A stretch of DNA of 60,221 nt from SYIM01 sp041182885. Lineage in GTDB: Bacteria; Pseudomonadota; Gammaproteobacteria; Burkholderiales; Burkholderiaceae_E. Below are positions 41,944 to 51,024 of the stretch, one piece after another. How positions within the stretch are numbered: the first letter of the stretch is position 1; every line of letters begins with the position of its first letter. The position numbers were made by a program, and so were the translations under genes. The DNA lies in the NCBI GenBank assembly GCA_049423065.1, contig JBMSQB010000015.1, positions 1 to 60,221 of the forward strand. The letters run 5' to 3'. Under the pieces are notes generated by a model. That model was not told the DNA's origin. It worked only from the letters and a program-made list of their open reading frames with translations, and did no database searches.

Positions 41944-43098
41944 TCAAAGTGCACGCGCGGCGCCTCGGCCCGTGACCATACCCGCGAGCGGCTTGCCGGA
42001 GTCGGGGTTGCGCAGTTTCACCTGGTCCCCCATTTTGGCGTCCTCAAGTGCTTCGACCTGCACGCTGATCTCGATACCTGAGCGAGCCACGCTCAGCATC
42101 ACGATCTGGCCCTTCCGGACCATCAACGCAGGGCGGACCATCGACGCTCTGACCGGCTCGCCGGCCCGGATCATTCCGCTCACTTCCCCCTGTTCCAGGC
42201 CTTGAGCGCTGCTCAGGTGGTCGGCCGGGAGCGCTCGGCGGTCCATTTCAATCACTTCGAGCGAAGTGCTGTCGATCGTCTCACCGCGCATCATGTTGCG
42301 CCGGGCAACCACAACCGGCCGGGTGTCAATCAGATCGTCGGAGACCAGAACCCGGTCCGCCGGAACATCTCTCCTGAGGCGCGCCCGGTTGAGCTCGTCC
42401 ACCCGGGTGACAGCGCCCAGCGGGATCTTGCTGCGCGGCAGCAGTTCAGTCCGGAGGACCGTTGCCGGAATCATGTCGCCCGCCCTGAGGTCGGCCACCG
42501 CCCGGACGACGGTTGCGACCTCCTCAAGATCGTTCGAAAGCGGCGCCTCTCCCGCGCTGATTGCGCGTCTCAGCGAGCGGCCGATGACCTGCGCGGGCGA
42601 GTCGATTCCGCCGGATGAGCCTGCAAGGTCGCGCACGGTCAGGTCGGATTGGGAAATGATTTCGCCCGCGGCCATGGATCGGGCAAGAACCAGTCTCTGC
42701 CGGACCCGTTCCACCGAGATCCGAAGGTAGTACTGTCTGACCGGGTTGTCGCAGTGGGCGCGTACGGTTGATCGTGCTTCGAATGGGAAATCGAACCGGT
42801 ATCCGCTCTCGCACATTGGGGGATCGACCCGGCCGTCGAGGGCACCGATTCGAATGAGTGCCGGGTCGGTCGCGGTTTGCGAGGCGACCCAGTCCCGAGC
42901 CTGGTCACGCAATCCCTCCCGTGCAGCGGCTGACGATCCTGGACCGGGCTGAGTCCCGGCAAGGGATGCAACGACAGGGGAAACACGAGAGGTACCCGCG
43001 CCGCTGCCGGCGACCGATTGTGCCCATGCGGATGCTGCAGCCACCGCCAGAGCGGTTGCCGCCATAGCGCATCTGAACGTGATCCAAGTTCGCCTCAT
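41944..43098 (-). CDS. flgA: P-ring formation chaperone FlgA with three SAF-like modules
   Basis: A 384-residue protein with a Sec signal (ATALAVAAASAWA), much longer than enteric FlgA (219 aa). After an N-terminal region that includes a two-cysteine segment (MCESGYRFDFPFEAR and HCDNPVRQYY), three SAF-like modules follow: LARSMAAGEIISQSDLTVRD, then VADLRAGDMIPATVLRTE and VVARRNMMRGETIDSTSLEV. The C-terminal MIRAGEPVRASMVRPALMVRKG and GMVTGRGAARAL end is standard FlgA. It has GGAGGTACC before the ATG. It helps FlgI form the P-ring. Confidence 0.9.
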   Translation of the reverse strand: MRRTWITFRCAMAATALAVAAASAWAQSVAGSGAGTSRVSPVVASLAGTQPGPGSSAAAREGLRDQARDWVASQTATDPALIRIGALDGRVDPPMCESGYRFDFPFEARSTVRAHCDNPVRQYYLRISVERVRQRLVLARSMAAGEIISQSDLTVRDLAGSSGGIDSPAQVIGRSLRRAISAGEAPLSNDLEEVATVVRAVADLRAGDMIPATVLRTELLPRSKIPLGAVTRVDELNRARLRRDVPADRVLVSDDLIDTRPVVVARRNMMRGETIDSTSLEVIEMDRRALPADHLSSAQGLEQGEVSGMIRAGEPVRASMVRPALMVRKGQIVMLSVARSGIEISVQVEALEDAKMGDQVKLRNPDSGKPLAGMVTGRGAARAL

Positions 43099-43160
43099 CT
43101 GGTACCTCCGGGTTTGCCAATTGGGCGCGGCAGACGGATTTCCGTCACCGGCCTCTTGCG

Positions 43161-43176
43161 TGGCATACCGCTTGCA
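43161..43176 (+). promoter_or_regulatory. Sigma-54 promoter of the LysM-transglycosylase gene
   Basis: TGGCAT-ACCGC-TTGCA, with GG (43162-43163) and GC (43174-43175) separated by exactly ten bases. It is close to the consensus TGGCAC-N5-TTGCA. Transcription should begin near 43187, which fixes the gene start at 43221 rather than the in-frame ATG at 43176 inside the promoter. Confidence 0.7.
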
Positions 43177-43220
43177 TGAAATGGGCCAGCGTCGAGCAGA
43201 CGACAGGAGGAAGTTTGGCC

Positions 43221-44423
43221 ATGCAAGGCCCGGTTACATCCAGTTCCGCGCAAGCCCACCAACATGCCGAGGTCGGACGGTCGTCGGCATCGGGTCACCG
43301 AGTGTCGGTGGGTTCCTCGTCGCCAGGCCGAGCGACGGGTCAGGGTGTTGCGCCACCTCCCTCTGCTTTCGCTCCGGTTTTGCGTGCAGCCAGTCAGGGA
43401 TCGGCTGCACCGATGTACGACATCCAGCAAGGCGACACGCTCAGCGCGATCGCCCATCGGCGACTGCAGGAATTGGGCCTGCCCAGCACTGGGGCTGACG
43501 TTCACCGGGCGGTCGCACAGCTTGCGGCCTCGAATTCGATCAGCAATCCTGACCGGATTTACGCCGGAGACCGGATCGATCTGCGGGTGCTCGAGCGCGG
43601 CCCCCGTGTATCGGCGAGCGCGGGCGGTTCCACCGCAACACCGGTAACAGCGTCCCGCCCCGCCGCGGCGGCGTCATCACAGTCCCAGGTTTCGGTTCGA
43701 CCCGCCGCCACGGCGCTTGGCGGTTCGGTATTTCCCCAGTTACAGCGGACGCTGGACCGGGCGGTGGAACGAGGTTATGTCGAGCCCCAGGATCGCCAGG
43801 CAGTCCAGGATCGGATCGTTGACCTGAGCAGAAAGTTTCGATTCTCGCCGGATGACTTCGCGACAGTGGCCCTGATGGAAAGTGATGGCCTGAACCCGCG
43901 CGCGACCAACGGGCGTTGTCACGGCATCCTCCAGTTCTGCGAGGGACCGGGCCGTGGTGCGGCGTCGGTAGGCATGCAGGGCAGGGCGGCCGACATACAG
44001 CAGCAACCAGTGCTGGCCCAGCTCGACCTTGTGGAGCGCTATTTCGATGACAACCGGCTGGGCGCGCAAGGCCCCGTGTCGCTGGTTGACCTTTACCTCA
44101 CTGTTCTCACACCTGCCGCGCGTGCGGAGCAGCGTCCCCATGCAGCGCTCGAGATTGCGGGCAGGCAGGCCAAAGCGCTGCATGTGAGCGGCGACCACTC
44201 GAAGCCCATCACGCGACAATCGATTCTGAGCGGACTCATCAGCCATGCGCAGCAGCGGCTGGAGGCGCTGATTCACTCGCGTCGAGACGGTGAGTCAGCC
44301 AAAGCCGCGCGTACCGCGCCAGGTGCAGTCTCTGCGCTGCTCGAGGGGCAGGGCGGTCGAACGGATCGTCATGACCCCGCTGCACAGCCCTCTGGAAGCG
44401 GCAGTACGGGGCGGCAAGGGTGA
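43221..44423 (+). CDS. LysM/lytic-transglycosylase-like protein without Sec signal
   Basis: A 400-residue protein with a Ser/Gly/Ala-rich N-terminus, a LysM module (about residues 65-118: MYDIQQGDTLSAIAHRRL to IYAGDRIDLRVLE), a low-complexity linker and a transglycosylase-like domain from about 170 with the catalytic-type glutamate Glu220 in VALMESDGLNPRA and the following HGILQFCEG. GGAGGAAG precedes the ATG. There is no hydrophobic signal sequence. It sits upstream of flgB and has a sigma-54 promoter. FlgJ here lacks a hydrolase domain, so this protein probably opens the wall for the rod; export through the flagellar apparatus is inferred. Confidence 0.8.
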   Translation: MQGPVTSSSAQAHQHAEVGRSSASGHRVSVGSSSPGRATGQGVAPPPSAFAPVLRAASQGSAAPMYDIQQGDTLSAIAHRRLQELGLPSTGADVHRAVAQLAASNSISNPDRIYAGDRIDLRVLERGPRVSASAGGSTATPVTASRPAAAASSQSQVSVRPAATALGGSVFPQLQRTLDRAVERGYVEPQDRQAVQDRIVDLSRKFRFSPDDFATVALMESDGLNPRATNGRCHGILQFCEGPGRGAASVGMQGRAADIQQQPVLAQLDLVERYFDDNRLGAQGPVSLVDLYLTVLTPAARAEQRPHAALEIAGRQAKALHVSGDHSKPITRQSILSGLISHAQQRLEALIHSRRDGESAKAARTAPGAVSALLEGQGGRTDRHDPAAQPSGSGSTGRQG

Positions 44424-44523
44424 GCTCGTTGCGGCAATCCAAGCGGCAACGCGGGCGGCAATTTCTTGCCGCAGCGCCCGGTTGTCCGCACAGCGTTCAG
44501 AGGGGAGCGCGTTGGGATTTCGT

Positions 44524-44540
44524 TGGCACGCGCTGTGCTT
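44524..44540 (+). promoter_or_regulatory. Sigma-54 promoter of the flgB operon
   Basis: TGGCACG-CGCT-GTGCTT, with GG (44525-44526) and GC (44537-44538) spaced by exactly ten bases. Only the first T of the -12 TTGC differs from consensus. It lies in the 199-base gap between the LysM-transglycosylase gene and flgB; transcription should begin near 44550. The rest of the gap shows nothing else that I can support. Confidence 0.75.
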
Positions 44541-44622
44541 TCGTGAGGTCGAAGCAAATCTTTAACGACAGACGACAGACAGACCCGAATCAGGGCGGAT
44601 CAACTGAAGTGGGGGCACGGCG

Positions 44623-45006
44623 ATGGAAGTTCTGAATAACGCGCTTGGACTGCACGAGCACGCGTTGCCGCTGCGAAATCGGCGAATGCAGGTCATCGCC
44701 GAAAACATTGCCAATGCCGACACGCCTCACTTCAAGGCCAAGGATATTGATTTTGCCAAGGCGCTTGATGCTGCCCGTGCGTCGCCCATGCGTGCCACGC
44801 AGTCTCAGCATTTTGCGATCGGGGATTTGCCTGGCGCCGACGGCATGATGTTTCGCACACCCTTCAATGCTTCAGCCGACGGCAACACGGTTGAAATGAG
44901 CGTCGAGCAGGCCCGCTACGGTAAAGCTTCGGGTGACTACCAGGCGACGCTGGCATTCCTTGAAAACCGAATCAGCGGCATCCGAAAAGCGCTGCGCGGG
45001 GAGTAA
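44623..45006 (+). CDS. flgB: Flagellar proximal rod protein FlgB
   Basis: A 127-residue FlgB with the rod-family N-terminal motif (LRNRRMQVIAENIANADTP) followed by FKAKDIDFAKAL, and a C-terminal helix (YQATLAFLENRISGIRKAL). It is the first gene of the flgBCDEFGHIJKL operon and has GTGGGGGC upstream of the ATG. Confidence 0.95.
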   Translation: MEVLNNALGLHEHALPLRNRRMQVIAENIANADTPHFKAKDIDFAKALDAARASPMRATQSQHFAIGDLPGADGMMFRTPFNASADGNTVEMSVEQARYGKASGDYQATLAFLENRISGIRKALRGE

Positions 45007-45012
45007 TCGGTC

Positions 45013-45438
45013 ATGTCCATCGAACGAATTTTTGGCATTGCGGGAACTGCGCTCAACTCGCAGCTCATCCGCATGAATGCGACCGCCTCCAACCTCGCCA
45101 ACGCGGGCACGGTGGCGGGCAACGAGCAGGATGCTTTCCGAGCCAAACGACCGGTTTTCAAGGCACTGGTAGACAAGGAATCGACCAACTCCGGTTTCCA
45201 GCACGTGGGCGGTGTCAAGGTCGACAAGATTGTCGATGACCAGACCCCGGTCCGGAAGGTGTTCTCGCCGGGCAATCCGCTCGCTGACAAAGATGGCTTC
45301 GTCTTCTCGTCAAACGTGAGCGAGGTCACCGAGATGGTCGAAATGATGGCCGCAGCGCGCTCCTACCAGAACAACGTCGAGGTGGTGAATACCGCGCGTG
45401 AACTGATGATGCGCACCCTCGACATCATCAAAGCCTGA
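45013..45438 (+). CDS. flgC: Flagellar proximal rod protein FlgC
   Basis: A 141-residue FlgC. It starts with ERIFGIAGTALNSQLIRMNATASNLANAG and ends with NVEVVNTARELMMRTLDIIK, both typical. GGGGAG lies before the ATG, and only six bases separate it from flgB. Confidence 0.95.
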   Translation: MSIERIFGIAGTALNSQLIRMNATASNLANAGTVAGNEQDAFRAKRPVFKALVDKESTNSGFQHVGGVKVDKIVDDQTPVRKVFSPGNPLADKDGFVFSSNVSEVTEMVEMMAAARSYQNNVEVVNTARELMMRTLDIIKA

Positions 45439-45451
45439 GGACGAATAAACC

Positions 45452-46147
45452 ATGGCATCCCCAGTGACAGGCGCGGGCAGTTTCGTATCGACGCTTCCGA
45501 AATACGAGGAGCTCAAGAAAGCTGCCGCGAACCCCGCTCAGAAAGAAGAGATGGGGCAGCAGGCTTTCCTGACGTTGTTTACCACGCAACTTCAGAACCA
45601 GGACCCGCTCGATCCGGTGAAAAACGAGGCCTTCGTCGCGCAGCTGGCTCAGTTTTCGCAGCTCGAAGCTACGACCAAGATGGCGGACTCGATGTCCTCC
45701 ATGGCCAGCTCGATGCAGTCGGATCGTCTGCTTGCCGGCACCAGCCTCATCGGCAAGAAGGTGGCAACGCCGAATGGATCGGCCGAACTGCTGGAAGGCT
45801 CGAATATCGCGGGTGTGGTCTCCGCGCCGAACGGCGCAGACAAGGTTGCGCTCGAAGTGTACGACTCGTTGGGCCGGAAGGTGTTCACACAGACGCTCGG
45901 ACGGCAAGCGCCTGGTGACATTCAGGTCAAGTGGGAAGGCTACAACGACAAGGGTGAACGCATGCCCCCGGGCCGCTACAAGGTCCAGGCAACAGTCAGC
46001 AGCTTTGGCAAGGTCACGCAGGTGCCGATCAGCACCCCAGCGACGGTGCGCAGCGTCACGTTCAACGGTACGACCAACGAAATGATGGTTGAAGTGGAAG
46101 GCGGTGGAAGCGTTCCGCTCTCTCAGATCAAGCGCGTTGACAGCTGA
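45452..46147 (+). CDS. flgD: Flagellar hook capping protein FlgD
   Basis: A 231-residue FlgD with the N-terminal motif FLTLFTTQLQNQDPLDPV, then EAFVAQLAQFSQLEA and the FlgD Ig-like and TUDOR-like domains (VKWEGYNDKGERMPPGRYKV). It caps the growing hook and is later lost. It is of usual length, although the hook subunit is very large. Confidence 0.95.
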   Translation: MASPVTGAGSFVSTLPKYEELKKAAANPAQKEEMGQQAFLTLFTTQLQNQDPLDPVKNEAFVAQLAQFSQLEATTKMADSMSSMASSMQSDRLLAGTSLIGKKVATPNGSAELLEGSNIAGVVSAPNGADKVALEVYDSLGRKVFTQTLGRQAPGDIQVKWEGYNDKGERMPPGRYKVQATVSSFGKVTQVPISTPATVRSVTFNGTTNEMMVEVEGGGSVPLSQIKRVDS

Positions 46148-46233
46148 TCAATCGGCGGCCAACCGAACGACCTCTCATCAGGAATCCCCTCGCCGCTCAC
46201 GCAGGCGAAACCGCATCTGCAGGAGTCTGAAAC

Positions 46234-49200
46234 ATGTCCTTTTATACCTCCCTGACCGGTCTGAACGCAGCGACTGCTCAGCTCGCCGTGACCAGCAACA
46301 ACATCGCCAACGTGGGCACGACCGGGTTCAAGCGTTCACGCGCCGATTTCGGCGACATCTTCGCTACCTCGCCCCTGCAGAAAGCCTCTTCTGTGGTTGG
46401 CCAGGGGGTTGCGCTGAAAGCGGTGACGCAGGAGTTCAGCCAGGGCAACGTCCAGTTCTCGGCCAGTTCGCTCGACATCGCCATTACCGGTGACGGCTTT
46501 TTCCCGCTCAAGTCCGCTGACGGCTTGCAGGACATCTACACGCGTAACGGCACGTTCACGCTGAATGACTCGTTTGCGGTCGTGAACTCTGCCGGCCAGG
46601 CGCTGATGGCAGCGACGGTTGATTCGAGCGGCAAGGCAGATCTTGAAAATCTTCGGAAGCTTTACATTCCGCGTGCGACCGCTGGCGAGGCCCGGCAGAC
46701 CGAGAATGTCCAGCTGGCGCTCAATCTGCCTGCTGACAGCCCGGTGGTGACCAAGGCGTTCGATCCGGCAGACCCGAGCACATACAACCTCACCACTGCG
46801 GTCACGGTTTTCGATTCGGGTGGCAACGATTACCTGGCAACGGTGTACTACGTGAAGACGCAGGTGGCTTCACCCGACGATCCGAACAACAAATGGCAAA
46901 CGCATGTCTACATTGGTGACAACAAGCTGCGTGAGAACCTGATCCAGGCCACCGACAGCAAGGGCAAGGCCCAGTATGTGAACAAATACGGCGAGATCCG
47001 GTCCGAGAGTTCGGTGCCGCCAGTGCCTGTTGAAAAGATCGCCCGGGGTGTTTCCCGTCTCTACAACCTGGACAACCTGCGCAGCACCAATCCGTCGGTG
47101 CCGGCAGGCACGCAGAGTTTCCCTGCGCTCACCGATCAGCTGGTGGCCGACTGGAAGAGCGGTATCAGCGGCACCGCAGTGTCACTGCCTGATCGGGTAA
47201 TTGATCTGGTCGCTCTGAAGAGTGCAGGCGAACCCACCGCAGAGAAGTATTCCATCACGGTGGGCGATGCGTCATACGAAATATCAAAGTCGAGCTTTGG
47301 CGGCAATTGGTCTGATGCCAACGACACCGGTTGGGACTTCGTTGGCGCAAAGCTCGCTGCAGCGATTGGAACAGGTGCAACCTACGACAAGACCAGCGGG
47401 GCTCTCAAGGTGGCCATGGCAAGGACGGACTCGTTGTCAAAAGATATCGTCCTGAAGGAAGGCGCGGCCGCAGACGGAACAGAGCTCAAGAAGAGCCTGG
47501 GTGGACTCAAGTTCACCATCAACATCGACGGCTCCGAGCGCACGGTCGATGTGACGTCAATGATGTTTGACGATACGGTACGCGACAAGAAGTTCACCGG
47601 GGTAGATATTGCCCGCTCCCTCTCCAACGAGTTGAACAAGAATTTCGGTGGCCAGCGCTACTTTGATTTCAGCTCGCTGGTCAACCCCTCAACCGGGAAG
47701 GCCCAGCTGTTCAAGGTGGCGGTTGCGGAGGCCAATTCGAAGGACCCTGTGCCCGATAGCCACTATGTGTCGATTCAGATCGACGCCAGCGGAACCGGTC
47801 AGGGCCTTCTGTCCAAGATGACCATTGCCGAGACCGAAGCAAAGATCAAGGCGCAGTTGGCTACTGAGGAGACCGCGCTTCGCGCCAAGGCAGCCCTGAT
47901 CTCGGACGCAAGCGAAAAGGCTGACATGCTCGCATCGGCCGACCGCCTGGCCACACTGTCCGTGAGGTACGACCCGGTTGAGCGTGGCTTCAAGTTCACC
48001 GCCGGGGATGGGGAAAAAGTGTTTGTGGGGTCTGCCTCAAACGGCCCCAATGAGCTGTTCGGTCTGGTGACGTCGCCAACCGAAGTCAATCTCGAAACCG
48101 GCTTCTACGGCGTTGACATGCCGCCGAACGGTCTTTCGATCGTGGACGAAGACTCACAGCGGTACGGCATCAAGGTGGAATTTGACGATTTCAACAAGGT
48201 ATTCACGATCTCCTCGGGTTCCACGGGGGACACCTCATCCATTTCGATCAAGGACGGCAGCGATCTCATGTCAACGCTGTTCCGGTTCCCGTCGGTTGGC
48301 AGCGCTGCGATATCGACAGGCCAGTCAGACCGGCCACTTCGCGGCATTGCGTCGCAGCCCGCTGTCCTTTCTGGGTCGCCCATCGGCCTGAACGTGTCGG
48401 GAAAATTCGCGGTTGACTCCACCAACAACAAGTTCGTGATGACCGTCGATAACGTTTCCGGCGTGGTTGAAATGCCGATCAAGTCCGACTACACGATCGA
48501 CTCCTTCCGAACCGAGCTCGAGCGCAGGATCAATTCACTGGCTGACAGTCAGGGGCGTACGGTAAGCGGCGTAAAGGTCTCGGTGGAGCGAAACGCGCTG
48601 GGTCAGAGCTTCTTCAAGCTGACCACCGGCACGACCGGAGACAGCGCTTTCCTGAAAGTGAGCGCCAATAGCCTCTGGGGCCTTTCCGGCGACGAGAGCG
48701 CACGAGGTTCGACCAGCAAGTGGCTGAATCCGCCGCAAGCCGACGAGATCGGCGAAGACGGCAGTACCCGCCCGCTTTACGTCGATCGCGACGGTAACGA
48801 GACCACCAGTTCCGATGGCTTTGACGAGACCGAGGCGCTGGACCTCTGGGCACCCATCTTCCTCGACAAGGGCGAACTCACCTTCGATACAGCGGGAAAC
48901 CTGATATCGCCCAGCAGCGCCATCAAATTCAAGCCCGAGACGATCGGTGATACCGGTGCCACGCTCAGTTTCTCGATCAACTATGAGAGCTCGACGCAGT
49001 ACACAAATCCGTTTTCGGTGCTCGCCCAGAGCCAGGACGGTTCGCCCGAGGGGGACCTGATCGGGCTTGATATTGGTGACGGTGGACTGGTCAGCGCGAA
49101 CTATTCGAACGGCACCCAGAAGAACCTGGCAAAGATTGTGCTTTCTAACTTCTCAGCCCCGACGGGACTTCGACAGGTGGGTGAGGCCAGTTACCTCGCC

Positions 49201-49407
49201 ACCTCTCAATCCGGACGGGTGACGGTGGGGGAGCCGGGTACAGCGGGTTTTGGAACCATCCGGGCAGGTGCCCGGGAACGCGCAAACGTCGATCTCACCC
49301 AGGAATTGATTGAGCTGATCTCCTCGCAGCGGAACTTCCAGGCCAATGCGAAGGCGATCGAAACGAACAACACGCTGACCCAGTCGATCATCAACATCAG
49401 GAGCTGA
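46234..49407 (+). CDS. flgE: Flagellar hook protein FlgE, greatly enlarged (1057 aa)
   Basis: A 1057-residue FlgE, about 2.5 times the usual length (about 400). The ends are standard: MSFYTSLTGLNAATAQLAVT, then SNNIANVGTTGFKRSRADF, and at the C-terminus LTQELIELISSQRNFQANAKAI. The insertion of several hundred residues lies between about residues 150 and 900. It has repeated Ig-like beta segments rich in Gly, Ser, Thr and Asp and one long helix (KAQLATEETALRAKAALIS). The middle should form extra outer domains on the hook surface. I found no frameshift or second start; no cysteine is seen. Confidence 0.93.
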   Translation: MSFYTSLTGLNAATAQLAVTSNNIANVGTTGFKRSRADFGDIFATSPLQKASSVVGQGVALKAVTQEFSQGNVQFSASSLDIAITGDGFFPLKSADGLQDIYTRNGTFTLNDSFAVVNSAGQALMAATVDSSGKADLENLRKLYIPRATAGEARQTENVQLALNLPADSPVVTKAFDPADPSTYNLTTAVTVFDSGGNDYLATVYYVKTQVASPDDPNNKWQTHVYIGDNKLRENLIQATDSKGKAQYVNKYGEIRSESSVPPVPVEKIARGVSRLYNLDNLRSTNPSVPAGTQSFPALTDQLVADWKSGISGTAVSLPDRVIDLVALKSAGEPTAEKYSITVGDASYEISKSSFGGNWSDANDTGWDFVGAKLAAAIGTGATYDKTSGALKVAMARTDSLSKDIVLKEGAAADGTELKKSLGGLKFTINIDGSERTVDVTSMMFDDTVRDKKFTGVDIARSLSNELNKNFGGQRYFDFSSLVNPSTGKAQLFKVAVAEANSKDPVPDSHYVSIQIDASGTGQGLLSKMTIAETEAKIKAQLATEETALRAKAALISDASEKADMLASADRLATLSVRYDPVERGFKFTAGDGEKVFVGSASNGPNELFGLVTSPTEVNLETGFYGVDMPPNGLSIVDEDSQRYGIKVEFDDFNKVFTISSGSTGDTSSISIKDGSDLMSTLFRFPSVGSAAISTGQSDRPLRGIASQPAVLSGSPIGLNVSGKFAVDSTNNKFVMTVDNVSGVVEMPIKSDYTIDSFRTELERRINSLADSQGRTVSGVKVSVERNALGQSFFKLTTGTTGDSAFLKVSANSLWGLSGDESARGSTSKWLNPPQADEIGEDGSTRPLYVDRDGNETTSSDGFDETEALDLWAPIFLDKGELTFDTAGNLISPSSAIKFKPETIGDTGATLSFSINYESSTQYTNPFSVLAQSQDGSPEGDLIGLDIGDGGLVSANYSNGTQKNLAKIVLSNFSAPTGLRQVGEASYLATSQSGRVTVGEPGTAGFGTIRAGARERANVDLTQELIELISSQRNFQANAKAIETNNTLTQSIINIRS

Positions 49408-49432
49408 TGATTGACCGGGGGGAGCCCGGAAC

Positions 49433-50200
49433 ATGGATCGCCTGGCCTTTACGTCGCTGAAGTCGGTTACCGAGGAGAGGGTTCGTCGTGAATCGCTCAC
49501 CAACGAGCTGGCGAATATCACCTCGGTAGGTTTCAAGCGAAGCTTTGAAGCCACCACCCGGCCCATCAAGGTTCAGGGGCCCGGGTTTGACAGCCGCTTG
49601 ATGCCCGTACTCGAGCAGAGCAATCAGATCAATCTGGAGCCCGGTGCGCGAATGATTACCGGGCGCAAGCTTGATATCGCGATCGATGGCGCAGGTGTGC
49701 TCGGCGTTCGCGCGAAGAACGGTGACCTGGCGTTTACCCGTCGCGGCGATCTTCATGTCAACGCTGAAGGGCTTCTCGAGACCGGTGGTGGTCATGCGGT
49801 ACTTGGAGAAAACGCGGCGCCCATCAATGTTCCGGTTGGCCTCGATCTGGAAATCGGTGCCGATGGGTCGATCTGGGCGCGTGATCCGAACAATGGCGAG
49901 CAACCGGCTGTGCAGGTCGCACGCCTCATGCTTCGCGATGCCAGTGCGATGCCGCTTGGGCGGCGCGAGGACGGACTGTTCAAGGCCTCGGGCGACGGCG
50001 TACTTCCGACCGGTGATTTCCGGACCGGACCGACCGCTGTCGGCGTGACCGCTGGTGCAGTTGAGGGGAGCAATGTTTCCCCGATTGAAGCGATGGTTCG
50101 GATGCTCGACCAGACCCGTTCCTTCGAGACACAGATCAGGATCATCAAGGAAAGCCGCGGGCTCGACGAATCGGGCGCGACCATGCTGCGAGCGCGTTAA
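49433..50200 (+). CDS. flgF: Flagellar proximal rod protein FlgF
   Basis: A 255-residue FlgF-type rod protein. It opens with DRLAFTSLKSVTEERVRRES and LTNELANITSVGFKRSFEA, and ends with MVRMLDQTRSFETQIRIIK. GGGGGGAG precedes the ATG. Its N-terminus is somewhat diverged from enteric FlgF (the first segment lacks the usual LYT-type start), but position and length agree. Confidence 0.9.
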   Translation: MDRLAFTSLKSVTEERVRRESLTNELANITSVGFKRSFEATTRPIKVQGPGFDSRLMPVLEQSNQINLEPGARMITGRKLDIAIDGAGVLGVRAKNGDLAFTRRGDLHVNAEGLLETGGGHAVLGENAAPINVPVGLDLEIGADGSIWARDPNNGEQPAVQVARLMLRDASAMPLGRREDGLFKASGDGVLPTGDFRTGPTAVGVTAGAVEGSNVSPIEAMVRMLDQTRSFETQIRIIKESRGLDESGATMLRAR

Positions 50201-50241
50201 GCGTCCGTTCACTGACACCCAACGATTGAAGGAGTTGAGGT

Positions 50242-51024
50242 ATGGATGCCTCGATGTGGATTGCGAAGACCGGCCTCGATGCTCAGCAGAAACGCATGAG
50301 CGTGATATCGAACAACCTGGCCAACGTCAGCACCAACGGGTTCAAGCGCGACCGCGCGCTGTTCGAAGATTTGCTCTACCACAACGTCAGGCAGGCTGGC
50401 GGGCAGACCAGCGCAAACGAGCAGGCGCCGACCGGCATGATGCTGGGTACCGGTACCCGCGTGGTGGGAACCGAGAAGCTGTATGCACAAGGCAATCTGA
50501 TTTCGACTCAGAACGCGCTGGACCTGGCCGTGAGCGGCGAGGGGTTTTTCCAGGTTCTGCAGCCTGACGGGACCATTGCCTATACACGTGACGGCAGCTT
50601 CAAGCTTTCTGCCACCGGCCAGGTGGTTACCGTAAACGGCGCGCTGCTGCAGCCTGCGATCGTGCTGCCGCCCAACTCAGAAAGTCTCACGATTGGTGCC
50701 GACGGCACGGTGTCCGTTGCGCTGTTCGGCGGCGGCCAGCAGCAGCTCGGAAACATTCAGCTTGCGCGCTTTCTGAATCCGGCCGGCCTGCAGCCGCTCG
50801 GCGGCAATCTTGCCAAACCGACGGTCGCCAGTGGCCCCCCTCAGGTGGTACAGCCCGGGCTGAACGGTGCCGGCAAGCTGGTGCAGGGTGCGCTCGAGGC
50901 TTCAAACGTGAACGTCGTTGAAGAAATGGTCAACATGATCGAGACCCAACGCGCCTATGAAGTGAACTCCAAGGCGATCTCGGCAGCCGACGGCATGCTG
51001 CGCTTCCTGAACAACAACCTCTGA
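50242..51024 (+). CDS. flgG: Flagellar distal rod protein FlgG
   Basis: A 260-residue FlgG. MWIAKTGLDAQQKRMSVISN, then NLANVSTNGFKRDRALFEDL and C-terminal NVVEEMVNMIETQRAYEVNS are all conserved, and the length matches enteric FlgG. It has GGAGTTGAGG before the ATG. Its stop overlaps the flgH start. Confidence 0.96.
   Translation: MDASMWIAKTGLDAQQKRMSVISNNLANVSTNGFKRDRALFEDLLYHNVRQAGGQTSANEQAPTGMMLGTGTRVVGTEKLYAQGNLISTQNALDLAVSGEGFFQVLQPDGTIAYTRDGSFKLSATGQVVTVNGALLQPAIVLPPNSESLTIGADGTVSVALFGGGQQQLGNIQLARFLNPAGLQPLGGNLAKPTVASGPPQVVQPGLNGAGKLVQGALEASNVNVVEEMVNMIETQRAYEVNSKAISAADGMLRFLNNNL

Noticed and set aside
43133..43150. A GG-N10-GC element in leftward orientation upstream of flgA
   Set aside because: Only the spacing fits; the flanking bases (CGGAAATCCGTCTGCC) do not match TGGCAC or TTGC. 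The site is also a small palindrome and is probably a chance match.
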